Positions 7,217-11,871 of a stretch of DNA of 11,871 bases are shown here, in pieces. Under the pieces are notes generated by a model. That model ran no database searches. It saw only the letters and a program-made list of their open reading frames with translations, and was not told the DNA's origin. Position numbers and translations under genes: made by a program. How positions within the stretch are numbered: the first letter of the stretch is position 1; the number at the start of each line of letters is the position of its first letter. Where the stretch lies: assembly GCA_002317305.1 (NCBI GenBank), contig DCIZ01000114.1, positions 13,690 through 25,560 of the forward strand, in the 5' to 3' direction. Source of the stretch: Campylobacter sp. UBA1713 (GTDB lineage: Bacteria; Campylobacterota; Campylobacteria; Campylobacterales; Campylobacteraceae).

Positions 7217-7295
7217 TTTAGCAAAGGTAGTTGTGGTGGCGCGAAAATGAAGAATCTTGTCGATAGTGAATTTGATTTTTTGGTAAAGTGAAATG

Positions 7296-7323
7296 TTTTG
7301 TAGGCGACATTTTGTAGGCGACA
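7296..7323 (+). repeat. perfect 14-bp tandem duplication
   Basis: TTTTGTAGGCGACA occurs twice in a row (7296-7309, 7310-7323), just after the restored stop of the interrupted gene and about 70 bp before the pilin promoter. It is probably a recent slippage event. Confidence 0.85.
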
Positions 7324-7387
7324 AGGGCTATTTTGCAAAAATTTCAGTAACAAATTTGCAAATTTAAGCAAAATTAAAGCTTAAAAT

Positions 7388-7396
7388 TGCGATAAT
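7388..7396 (+). promoter_or_regulatory. extended -10 promoter of the pilin gene
   Basis: TGC (7388-7390) directly precedes GATAAT (7391-7396), an extended -10 with no recognisable -35, a common form in Campylobacter. It lies 39 nt before the start codon at 7435. The gene therefore need not depend on read-through past the mobile element. Confidence 0.55.
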
Positions 7397-7434
7397 TAAG
7401 CCAAAATTTACACAAATTAAAAAAGGACAGCAAA

Positions 7435-7878
7435 ATGAAAAGAGCATTTACGATGATAGAACTCGTGTTAATAATAGTAATTTTAGGCATTTTAGCTAGC
7501 ATTGCCATTCCAAAACTCACCGCGACAAAAGACGACGCAGGCGCGGTCAAAGCCTCTTTGGAGCTAAAAAACGCACTGACCGAGCTTGCGACATACTACA
7601 ACATAAACGGCAACTTTTCAGCTGACGGCGCACTCAACAACTCCACTTCTGACATTGGCAAGATGAGCCCGACACTCCAGCAGACCTTTTCACGCAGTAG
7701 CGACCGCTGGAGCGACTGCCTCACGCTCACTACAAATTCGGCAAACGCCACTGTAACTGTCTCAAACACGAGCACCAGTTCAGCCTACTGCAAAGCTGTC
7801 CGCCTCACACCTGCCTACAAAGGCTTTGCGGGCGAGACAAACGGCGTAAAAGTAGGCGGTGGCGGTTTGTTTGAGTAG
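7435..7878 (+). CDS. type IV pilin-like / pseudopilin protein
   Basis: This is a structural subunit or minor pilin of a type IV/type II assembly, processed by a prepilin peptidase and held in the inner membrane before assembly. The product is 147 aa. The short leader MKRA is followed by FTMIEL, with the conserved Glu at +5 of the mature protein, and by a hydrophobic helix (residues 5-28). The residue before the cut is Ala rather than the usual Gly; from memory this is frequent in Campylobacterota. The globular part has two cysteines (C95, C119) that could form the usual C-terminal disulfide loop. AAAGGA (7422-7427) precedes the ATG at 7435. With the secretin upstream it suggests a pilus or pseudopilus system whose assembly ATPase, inner-membrane core and prepilin peptidase lie elsewhere. 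Confidence 0.88.
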   Translation: MKRAFTMIELVLIIVILGILASIAIPKLTATKDDAGAVKASLELKNALTELATYYNINGNFSADGALNNSTSDIGKMSPTLQQTFSRSSDRWSDCLTLTTNSANATVTVSNTSTSSAYCKAVRLTPAYKGFAGETNGVKVGGGGLFE

Positions 7879-7960
7879 CGGTTTTTTGTGCTACTAAAAG
7901 CGAGCCGCTCGAACAAGTCTATTGGAAATTTGCCATTTAAACTATTTTTAATGAATTTTG

Positions 7961-7969
7961 TGGTAGAAT
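7961..7969 (+). promoter_or_regulatory. extended -10 promoter of rplJL
   Basis: TGG (7961-7963) followed by TAGAAT (7964-7969) makes an extended -10. No -35 hexamer is evident at the right distance. It would give rplJ and rplL their own transcript, which is needed because the rplKA operon ends at a terminator 3.4 kb upstream. Confidence 0.55.
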
Positions 7970-7979
7970 CAAAGCTTTA

Positions 7980-8086
7980 CTAAATGTTATCTTAGATTGA
8001 AGACGGCATGAGGCTTTGGCTTAATCGTTAAGTTAAATTTGAAAACTTACACTCTGCTTAAATCAACAATCAGAAAGGAGTAGAAA
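7980..8086 (+). promoter_or_regulatory. rplJ leader, probable L10 autoregulatory site
   Basis: About 107 nt of untranslated leader lie between the promoter and rplJ. It contains TTGAAGACGGCATGAGGC and two GCTTAA elements (TGGCTTAATC, CTGCTTAAATC) that resemble the known L10 leader, where the L10-L12 complex binds and represses translation. The assignment rests on position and partial resemblance. Confidence 0.55.
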
Positions 8087-8575
8087 ATGACAAGAGAAGA
8101 AAAAGCACAACTCATCGCAGCTTTGGAAGCAGACTTCAAAAACAGCGAAGCCATCGTGGTTTGCGACTACAAAGGTCTTAGTGTAAAAAAGCTAGAAGAG
8201 TTGAGAAACGCAGCACGCGAGCAGGACGTAAAAGTTCAGGTCGTGAAAAACACGTTGGCAAACATCGCGCTCAACAACGCAGAGAAAAGTGGCATGTCTT
8301 TAAAAGATACAAACATCTTTCTTTGGGGCGCTGACCAGCTAGCGGTTACGAAAGTTGCAGCGAAATTTGCCGAGGCAAACAGCGAGCTTTTTGTTATCAA
8401 GACGGCGTTCATTGAGGGCGAAGTCGCACCTGTTAGCAAGGTTGTGGCACTTTCAAAGATGCCTTCGAGAAACGAGCTCATCGCTATGTTGCTACAAGTT
8501 TGGAACGCACCTATCCAAAACTTTACTATCGGCTTGAATGCGCTTAAAGAGAAAAAAGAAAACGAGGCGGCGTAA
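8087..8575 (+). CDS. rplJ: 50S ribosomal protein L10
   Basis: L10 anchors the L12 dimers of the ribosomal stalk to 23S rRNA and L11. The product is 162 aa, normal. The N-terminal rRNA-binding domain ([17 protein letters not shown], then [19 protein letters not shown] and [10 protein letters not shown]) is intact, and the C-terminal helix that binds L12 (from about residue 130, [25 protein letters not shown]) is present. AAGGAG (8075-8080) precedes the ATG. Its normal upstream neighbour rplA is 3.5 kb away here. Confidence 0.98.
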   Translation: MTREEKAQLIAALEADFKNSEAIVVCDYKGLSVKKLEELRNAAREQDVKVQVVKNTLANIALNNAEKSGMSLKDTNIFLWGADQLAVTKVAAKFAEANSELFVIKTAFIEGEVAPVSKVVALSKMPSRNELIAMLLQVWNAPIQNFTIGLNALKEKKENEAA

Positions 8576-8583
8576 GTTTTTTT

Positions 8584-8712
8584 GCGTGAATTTTTTGGCG
8601 TGAATTTTAGTGTAAATTTAAATTTGCCTTAAAATTTTTCGTGGTGTTTTTTGTTTTTCGGCGTTTTTTTTGGTTATGTTTGGTCGTGTTAAATTTAGGT
8701 TGTGTTAAATTT
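8584..8712 (+). repeat. two short tandem repeats in the rplJ-rplL gap
   Basis: The 247-bp gap between rplJ and rplL is longer than usual. It holds GCGTGAATTTT twice (8584-8594, 8598-8608) and GTGTTAAATTT twice (8686-8696, 8702-8712). No gene or clear hairpin terminator is seen. Slippage or decay of a former insertion would explain it. Confidence 0.5.
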
Positions 8713-8822
8713 CGGTCAAACTGGCTTTGCGGATTTTCCGCTTTTTGTTTGTAAATTTTTTATGTTGTAGAGACAAATTTAAATTTGCAAAATATTTATT
8801 CGTGATTTAAAAAGGATTTAAA

Positions 8823-9197
8823 ATGGCAATCACAAAAGAAGATGTATTGGAGTTTATCTCAAATCTTTCAGTTTTGGAGCTTAGCGAGCTTGTAAAAGAG
8901 TTCGAGGAGAAGTTTGGCGTAAGTGCGGCTCCTGTTATGGTAGCAGGTGCTGCAGGTGGCGCAGCAGCAGCGGCAGTCGAGGAGAAGACAGAGTTTAACG
9001 TAGTTCTTACAGATGCAGGCGCTGAGAAGATCAAAGTCATTAAAGTTGTTCGTGAGCTTACTGGTCTTGGTCTTAAAGAGGCAAAAGATGCCGTTGAGGG
9101 CACACCTTCTGTTATCAAAGAGGCTGTTAGCAAAGACGATGCAGAGGCAGCGAAAAAGAAACTTGAGGAAGTTGGCGCGAAAGTCGAACTCAAATAA
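8823..9197 (+). CDS. rplL: 50S ribosomal protein L7/L12
   Basis: L12 is the multi-copy stalk protein that recruits and activates translational GTPases. The product is 124 aa, standard. The N-terminal dimerisation domain (residues 1-35, with [23 protein letters not shown]), the flexible Ala/Gly hinge (about 34-52), and the C-terminal factor-binding domain with [25 protein letters not shown] are all in place. AAAGGA (8811-8816) precedes the ATG. In C. jejuni rpoB follows; here it does not, and a convergent MFS gene lies 519 bp beyond. Confidence 0.98.
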   Translation: MAITKEDVLEFISNLSVLELSELVKEFEEKFGVSAAPVMVAGAAGGAAAAAVEEKTEFNVVLTDAGAEKIKVIKVVRELTGLGLKEAKDAVEGTPSVIKEAVSKDDAEAAKKKLEEVGAKVELK

Positions 9198-9206
9198 TCT
9201 TGCTCT

Positions 9207-9231
9207 CATATCGCTTTTGATATGGCTTTTG
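9207..9231 (+). terminator. weak terminator after rplL
   Basis: CATATC (9207-9212) and GATATG (9219-9224) form a 6-bp stem with a 6-nt loop, followed by GCTTTTGTTT. It is a modest intrinsic terminator 9 nt after the rplL stop, consistent with rplL ending its transcript here. Confidence 0.45.
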
Positions 9232-9316
9232 TTTAGCATCCATAAAACTAACTCGCTTTTGTTTTACGGGTGCTATCTAACTTTTTTGCCCCGTTTTATG
9301 GTGGGGCGTGTATTGT

Positions 9317-9337
9317 GTGTTTTAGGAGATCTCTAAA
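9317..9337 (+). repeat. scar of the GCATCTCTAAAAA element family
   Basis: GTGTTTTAGGAGAT (9317-9330) matches the inner part of the 171-bp element (7084-7098, one T shorter), and it runs straight into CTCTAAAAA (9331-9339), the element tip. Together they make a near-palindrome, as if two ends were fused by deletion. Confidence 0.5.
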
Positions 9338-9519
9338 AATTTGTAGGCGCAACTCCTCTTTGCCTTTGCTGAATTTTAAGGTCTCGCACCTCTCAAATTT
9401 GGCATCTCTTGTTTCGATGTTAAATGCATTTTTAAGCATTTGATTTGATAAAATTCGTCTGCATAAGTCATTTTTCCTTTTCTCGGTTTTTTTTATTTTT
9501 ATTTTATAGAATTATGGCT

Positions 9520-9625
9520 TATGTTTTGCTTTTGACTTTGCGTTTTTTTGCTTTTGTGCTCACTAGCTTTTTCGCTTTTTTTGCGTTTTTTAGCTTTTAA
9601 TTTTCGCTTTTAGCTCTTTTGCTTT
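9520..9625. other. phased A/T-tract region
   Basis: On the minus strand, runs of four to seven A are broken by GC about every 8-13 bases (AAAAGC, AAAAACGC, AAAAAAAGCG and similar). Such phasing near the helical repeat usually gives intrinsic bending. There is no supported reading frame here. Confidence 0.4.
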
Positions 9626-9715
9626 CCGCCCGATACTTTTGAAATTTCAACCCCAGTAAAGTTGGGAAAGCCTGAGAAACCAAACTAAAAGCAAATTTGT
9701 GTTTTTTTTAGATTT

Positions 9716-10804
9716 TCATCGCACTCTTGCCAGCCACCAAACGCACAAAAGTGCCACAACGCTAAAAAACGCCATTATTAAATTTAGAAAAACCCACGGA
9801 TTTGGCAAGCCAAAAATGAAACCAATACTAAGATTTGCCGCCAAATTTAGCCCAAAAGTGATGAGCGAATTTAGCGACTGAAGGCGAGTTTTGGCAGGCA
9901 AATTTGCTCTTGAAAGCATCTGCGTTCCGCCGTTAAAGCTCAAAGACCACGCCACGCCCACCAGCACAAGCACGACGTAAAAGTTGTTTGCGCTAACGGC
10001 GACAAGCGCGGCACAAATATATAGAAAAAAGCCTGAAAAGATGAGCGTTTTTGGCGAAAATTTGCACGCGCTAATGACAAAACTCGGCAGATACATAGCC
10101 AAAAAGTGCGCCACAAGCACGCTTTTTGTCATCGCTAAGTCGGTGCTAGCAAGCGGCAAAGCGTTCATGTTTAGTGTCATAAGACCAAAACCAAAGCCAC
10201 ACGCAAGGCTAGAAGCGACAAAAATTTTGTTTTTCCAAACGGCATTATCGTTTTTGTCTAGGCTTTTTGTTTCGTTTTGTGTTAAAACTGGCTCAAATTT
10301 GACAAAAAAGTTCAAAACCAAATTTACAAAACAGAGCAAAAAGGCAAAACCAAACGAACCGACAAATTTCACCGAAAAAATTTCTGAGCCCAAAAATGCG
10401 AGGTTTGGTCCTAAAACTGCCCCGATAACACCGCCGCCGATGACAAAAGCACTATTTTTTGCCAAAAAACGATAATACAAATTTAGGCTCGTAAAGACAC
10501 CTAGCAAAAAAGTCCCAACACAAAAAAGCGAAAAAAGCGAGTGAAAAAGCGCAAAAGCCGCGACCAAAGCGCCCACCATGCCAGCCACACAAGCGGCACA
10601 AAAGAGCCACTTTCTGCCGATTTTTTGGGCGATTTTCGCATGAAAAAGGATGGCAAGAAACGAGCCAACAAGCGTAAAAGTAATGGGCAAAGAGGCGAAA
10701 TTCACGCTGTGGCAGAGAATTTGCTCGGCACTTATGATGGTCGAAAAAGTCAGCAAGCTCACAACCGCACCGTTTACGCCTTGTGCTAAAAAAGCGAAAA
10801 ACAT
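9716..10804 (-). CDS. MFS-family membrane transporter
   Basis: This is an inner-membrane secondary transporter of the major facilitator superfamily; the substrate is unknown. The product is 362 aa, slightly short for 12 spans, with hydrophobic segments along the whole chain and a charged central loop (about residues 170-195, ETKSLDKNDN) dividing two halves. AKIAQKIGRKWLF (about 58-70) fits MFS motif A between spans 2 and 3, with GRK preserved. The start (minus strand, 10804) is supported by AAGGA about 9 nt upstream. It overlaps the end of the small upstream minus-strand gene, so the two form one unit. A near-consensus Fur box before that unit suggests iron control and hence a possible role in iron or siderophore traffic, which is inference. 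Confidence 0.85.
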   Translation of the reverse strand: MFFAFLAQGVNGAVVSLLTFSTIISAEQILCHSVNFASLPITFTLVGSFLAILFHAKIAQKIGRKWLFCAACVAGMVGALVAAFALFHSLFSLFCVGTFLLGVFTSLNLYYRFLAKNSAFVIGGGVIGAVLGPNLAFLGSEIFSVKFVGSFGFAFLLCFVNLVLNFFVKFEPVLTQNETKSLDKNDNAVWKNKIFVASSLACGFGFGLMTLNMNALPLASTDLAMTKSVLVAHFLAMYLPSFVISACKFSPKTLIFSGFFLYICAALVAVSANNFYVVLVLVGVAWSLSFNGGTQMLSRANLPAKTRLQSLNSLITFGLNLAANLSIGFIFGLPNPWVFLNLIMAFFSVVALLCVWWLARVR

Positions 10805-11071
10805 GAGATGTCCTTTTTTGAATTTTTTGATGCAAAAGCCAAAAAACCAAATTTGCTTTGTAGCTCAACGTAGCTGTTTAGCTTTGCTTCGTAGTTTGTG
10901 ATAAAGTCTACATTTTGTTTCTCAAAATCTAACAAAACATGACAATGTTGTGAAAGTTTGTTGGTGTTTCCTAGCATGTAAATAGCAGGAATATAGTTGT
11001 AGTCATCTTTTTGATGAACGCTTAAACGTAGCGAATTTTCAAACGCTATTATCTAATGATGCCCTGTTCAT
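10786..11071 (-). pseudogene. small frameshifted gene upstream of the MFS gene
   Basis: On the minus strand a good start (ATG 11071-11069 after AAAAGGA) encodes MNRASLDNSV and then hits TGA at 11041-11039. One frame over, a reading frame open from about 11050 continues AFENSLRLSVHQKDDYNYIP... to a TAG at 10788-10786. A single-base change near 11045 would join them into a polar protein of about 95 aa that overlaps the MFS start. The only internal ATG (10977) has no ribosome-binding site. I do not recognise the family. It may be a true pseudogene, a phase-variable gene or a sequencing error. Confidence 0.6.
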
Positions 11072-11086
11072 GTTACGTCCTTTTCT

Positions 11087-11101
11087 TAATAATCATTATC
11101 A
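11087..11101 (-). promoter_or_regulatory. candidate Fur box
   Basis: TAATAATCATTATCA matches the 7-1-7 Fur consensus TGATAATnATTATCA at 13 of 14 defined positions. It ends 16 nt before the minus-strand start codon at 11071 and contains GATAAT, a likely -10 for that gene. Fur bound here would block the promoter when iron is plentiful. Confidence 0.65.
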
Positions 11102-11110
11102 AATTCGTCA

Positions 11111-11191
11111 TAAGACAAATAAGACAAATAAGACAAATAAGACAAATAAGACAAATAAGACAAATAAGACAAATAAGACAAATAAGACAAA
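11111..11191. repeat. 9 perfect copies of a 9-bp tandem repeat
   Basis: TAAGACAAA is repeated nine times without a single mismatch (81 bp). It ends with an AATAAG/CTTATT hairpin (11181-11197). It lies just upstream of the Fur box and -10 of the minus-strand unit. On the minus strand each unit carries TTGTCT, a -35-like word. Confidence 0.95.
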
Positions 11192-11325
11192 CTTATTCGC
11201 TTTTTGGGATTGTATCAAAATAAATATTAATTTAAAATAAATATATTATATTAAAATATAAATATAAAAATAATTTAAATAAAATAAAAGATTAGTAATG
11301 AAAGAGCATTATAAAAACTATTTAA
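11192..11325. other. AT-only spacer between repeat and IS remnant
   Basis: It contains 73 consecutive bases with no G or C (11217-11289). No gene is seen. It lies between the tandem repeat and the first IS-like end and could act as an easily melted or UP-element-like segment for the leftward promoter. Confidence 0.6.
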
Positions 11326-11396
11326 GGCATCTCTAAAAAACCACTTAAGAGCATCTCTAAAAACCCCATCACGTAAGCTACATATCAACTATTTTT

Positions 11397-11405
11397 TGCT
11401 ATAAT
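11397..11405 (+). promoter_or_regulatory. promoter of the transposase remnant
   Basis: TGC (11397-11399) plus TATAAT (11400-11405) is a perfect extended -10. It lies 80 nt before the transposase start, probably the element's own promoter, and could still drive transcription into the adhesin-like fragment. Confidence 0.6.
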
Positions 11406-11485
11406 TTACGAAAATGCATAAAAACAAAAAAATGCAAAAAATGCATTAAAGCAAAAACCAACACAACAAATACCAAAGGAAAAAC

Positions 11486-11634
11486 ATGAAAACCTTTTTT
11501 GACGAAGAGACCGCCTAGAAAAGCTAACGAAAATCGGCGACAGCCTATAAACACTCAACAAAAACGTAGATTTTGAGATGTTTAGAGATGCACTAAACAC
11601 CGCCATAGTAGCGAAAAAGGAGCAGATGCGCTAG
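11486..11634 (+). pseudogene. IS5-family transposase N-terminal remnant
   Basis: ATG 11486 follows AAAGGA (11475-11480) and encodes MKTFFDEETA before TAG at 11516. A one-base deletion from a CTA codon would explain this, since the next frame reads EKLTKIGDSL, then TAA at 11548, then TLNKNVDFEMFRDALNTAI. Together this resembles the start of IS5-family transposases (short acidic lead, LEKL..LGD.LE.LN..vDFEMFR..L). No catalytic DDE region is left. It is broken by at least one frameshift and one nonsense codon, and the sequence changes character around 11612-11620. Confidence 0.7.
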
Positions 11635-11871
11635 GCAGTGCTATGATGCGTGCCGTTGAGCAAGGTTTAAGCGCAAAAGGCGCAAGCCTAAACACAGCGA
11701 CCTACACAAACAAAAACGGCGGAAGCACAGCAGCAAATTTAGCCGACTTTAAAGCAGATGTAAAAAGCGGAGTGAAAGTAGACTACCGCCAGTTTAACAC
11801 CGAAGAGATAAACACGCTAAAAACCCAAGCAGTCAAATTTGCTTTACAGCAAAACATCTCAAACGAAAAAG
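11586..11871 (+). pseudogene. 5'-truncated adhesin-like (FHA/CdiA-type?) fragment
   Basis: A frame is open from 11586 (after TAG 11583-11585) to the window end without a stop, 95 codons. From about 11618 it reads GADALGSAMMRAVEQGLSAK, then GASLNTATYTNKNGGSTAAN, then LADFKADVKSGVKVDY and EEINTLKTQAVKFALQQ. The Gly/Ala/Asn/Thr-rich part looks like the linker and late region of large secreted hemagglutinin/CdiA-type proteins, but I recognise this only weakly. Possible starts ATG 11643 and 11646 have no good ribosome-binding site, so it is more likely the tail of a larger gene cut by the IS. It continues beyond the window. Confidence 0.45.

Larger units (their letters stand above)
6757..7291 (+). 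pseudogene. small exported protein gene split by a mobile element
   Basis: The gene starts at ATG 6757 after AAGGAG (6745-6750). As it stands it encodes 105 aa: an N-terminal signal peptide (residues 1-18, MKNSLLLLLFVFVVNL then CA), a beta-rich body with a CVGGEC pair, and a tail, RASLKTSLA, that is translated from the mobile element starting at 7046. Joining the TTTA before the element (7042-7045) to the identical TTTA after it (7217-7220) restores an open frame of 23 further codons (SKGSCGGAKMKN...FDFLVK) to a TGA at 7289-7291, giving a 119-aa protein. I do not recognise the family; periplasmic location is inferred from the signal peptide. It sits between acpS and a pilin-like gene, so a pilus-related role is possible but unproven. 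Confidence 0.8.
9198..9715. other. non-coding gap between rplL and the convergent MFS gene
   Basis: No gene is supported in these roughly 520 bases. From left to right: a weak terminator; a 9-bp inverted repeat CCATAAAAC/GTTTTATGG (9240-9248, 9293-9301); an element-end scar (9317-9337); a small hairpin AAATGC/GCATTT (9422-9427, 9436-9441); and a strongly T-rich stretch (about 9470-9630). The 'missing' rpoB would be expected to start here. Confidence 0.6.
11326..11634 (+). mobile_element. decayed IS5-type insertion sequence, left part
   Basis: Two direct copies of the family end occur: GGCATCTCTAAAAAACCA (11326-11343) and GCATCTCTAAAAACC (11351-11365). Then come an extended -10 promoter, an ATGCAT-type inverted repeat (about 11413-11444) and the first 50 or so codons of a transposase, after which the element stops. 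The right half is missing. The doubled end suggests nested insertions followed by deletion. Confidence 0.65.

Noticed and set aside
7874..7895. AGTAGC/GCTACT hairpin at the pilin stop as a terminator
   Set aside because: The stem overlaps the stop codon, the Ts lie in the loop, and no T-run follows, so termination is not supported.
9984..10475. 163-codon plus-strand frame opposite the MFS gene
   Set aside because: It is the reverse complement of a hydrophobic coding sequence, Lys/Pro/Thr-rich with no ribosome-binding site; the minus frame shows clear transporter features.
11111..11191. CRISPR array
   Set aside because: The nine units are directly contiguous with no spacers, and the unit is only 9 bp.
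11406..11606. Minus-strand frame over the IS remnant
   Set aside because: It is Phe/Ser/Cys-rich, antisense to the A-rich leader and transposase remnant, and lacks a start signal.

Overview
The window looks like a chromosome segment of a Campylobacter-type bacterium (Campylobacterota). The evidence is the gene order tRNA-Thr/Tyr/Gly/Thr - tuf - rpmG - tRNA-Trp - secE - nusG - rplK - rplA, the AT-rich composition, EF-Tu, L33 and NusG proteins of the Campylobacter/Helicobacter type, sigma-70 sites that are often just an extended -10, and very heavy use of the word AAATTT. The species cannot be named from the sequence.

Region by region. Bases 191-982 hold five tRNA genes, including two identical tRNA-Thr(UGU) copies, each with its own consensus promoter. 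Bases 1039-4552 are the translation and transcription block tuf, rpmG, tRNA-Trp, secE (59 aa), nusG, rplK and rplA, closed by a strong terminator at 4561-4610. Bases 4773-7878 interrupt the classical rplKA-rplJL-rpoBC order. They carry an MshL/PilQ-like secretin, acpS, a small exported-protein gene broken by a 171-bp mobile element, and a type IV pilin-like gene. Bases 7960-9197 resume with the L10 leader, rplJ and rplL. rpoB does not follow. Instead there is about 500 bp of T-rich, non-coding DNA and then a minus-strand unit: an MFS transporter (9716-10804) behind a small frameshifted gene. That unit has a near-consensus Fur box and a perfect 9 x 9-bp tandem repeat upstream. The right end (11326-11871) is a decayed IS5-type insertion sequence joined to what may be a fragment of a large hemagglutinin/CdiA-like adhesin, running off the window.

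The clearest unusual feature is a family of short mobile sequences with ends like GGGCATCTCTAAAAACCA. One 171-bp copy (7046-7216) has imperfect terminal inverted repeats and a TTTA target duplication. Removing it together with one TTTA restores the reading frame of the interrupted gene to a 119-aa product. Its left end aligns, inverted, with the rplA terminator (about 26 nearly identical bases plus a second shared block), and related ends occur near 9317, 11326 and 11351, next to the transposase remnant. These small elements therefore seem to act as, or to derive from, mobile transcription terminators, and they sit near the points where the ribosomal operon has been broken up. I found no complete new multi-gene defence or metabolic system. 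The accessory content is pilus parts, IS debris, a probably iron-controlled transporter and an adhesin fragment.
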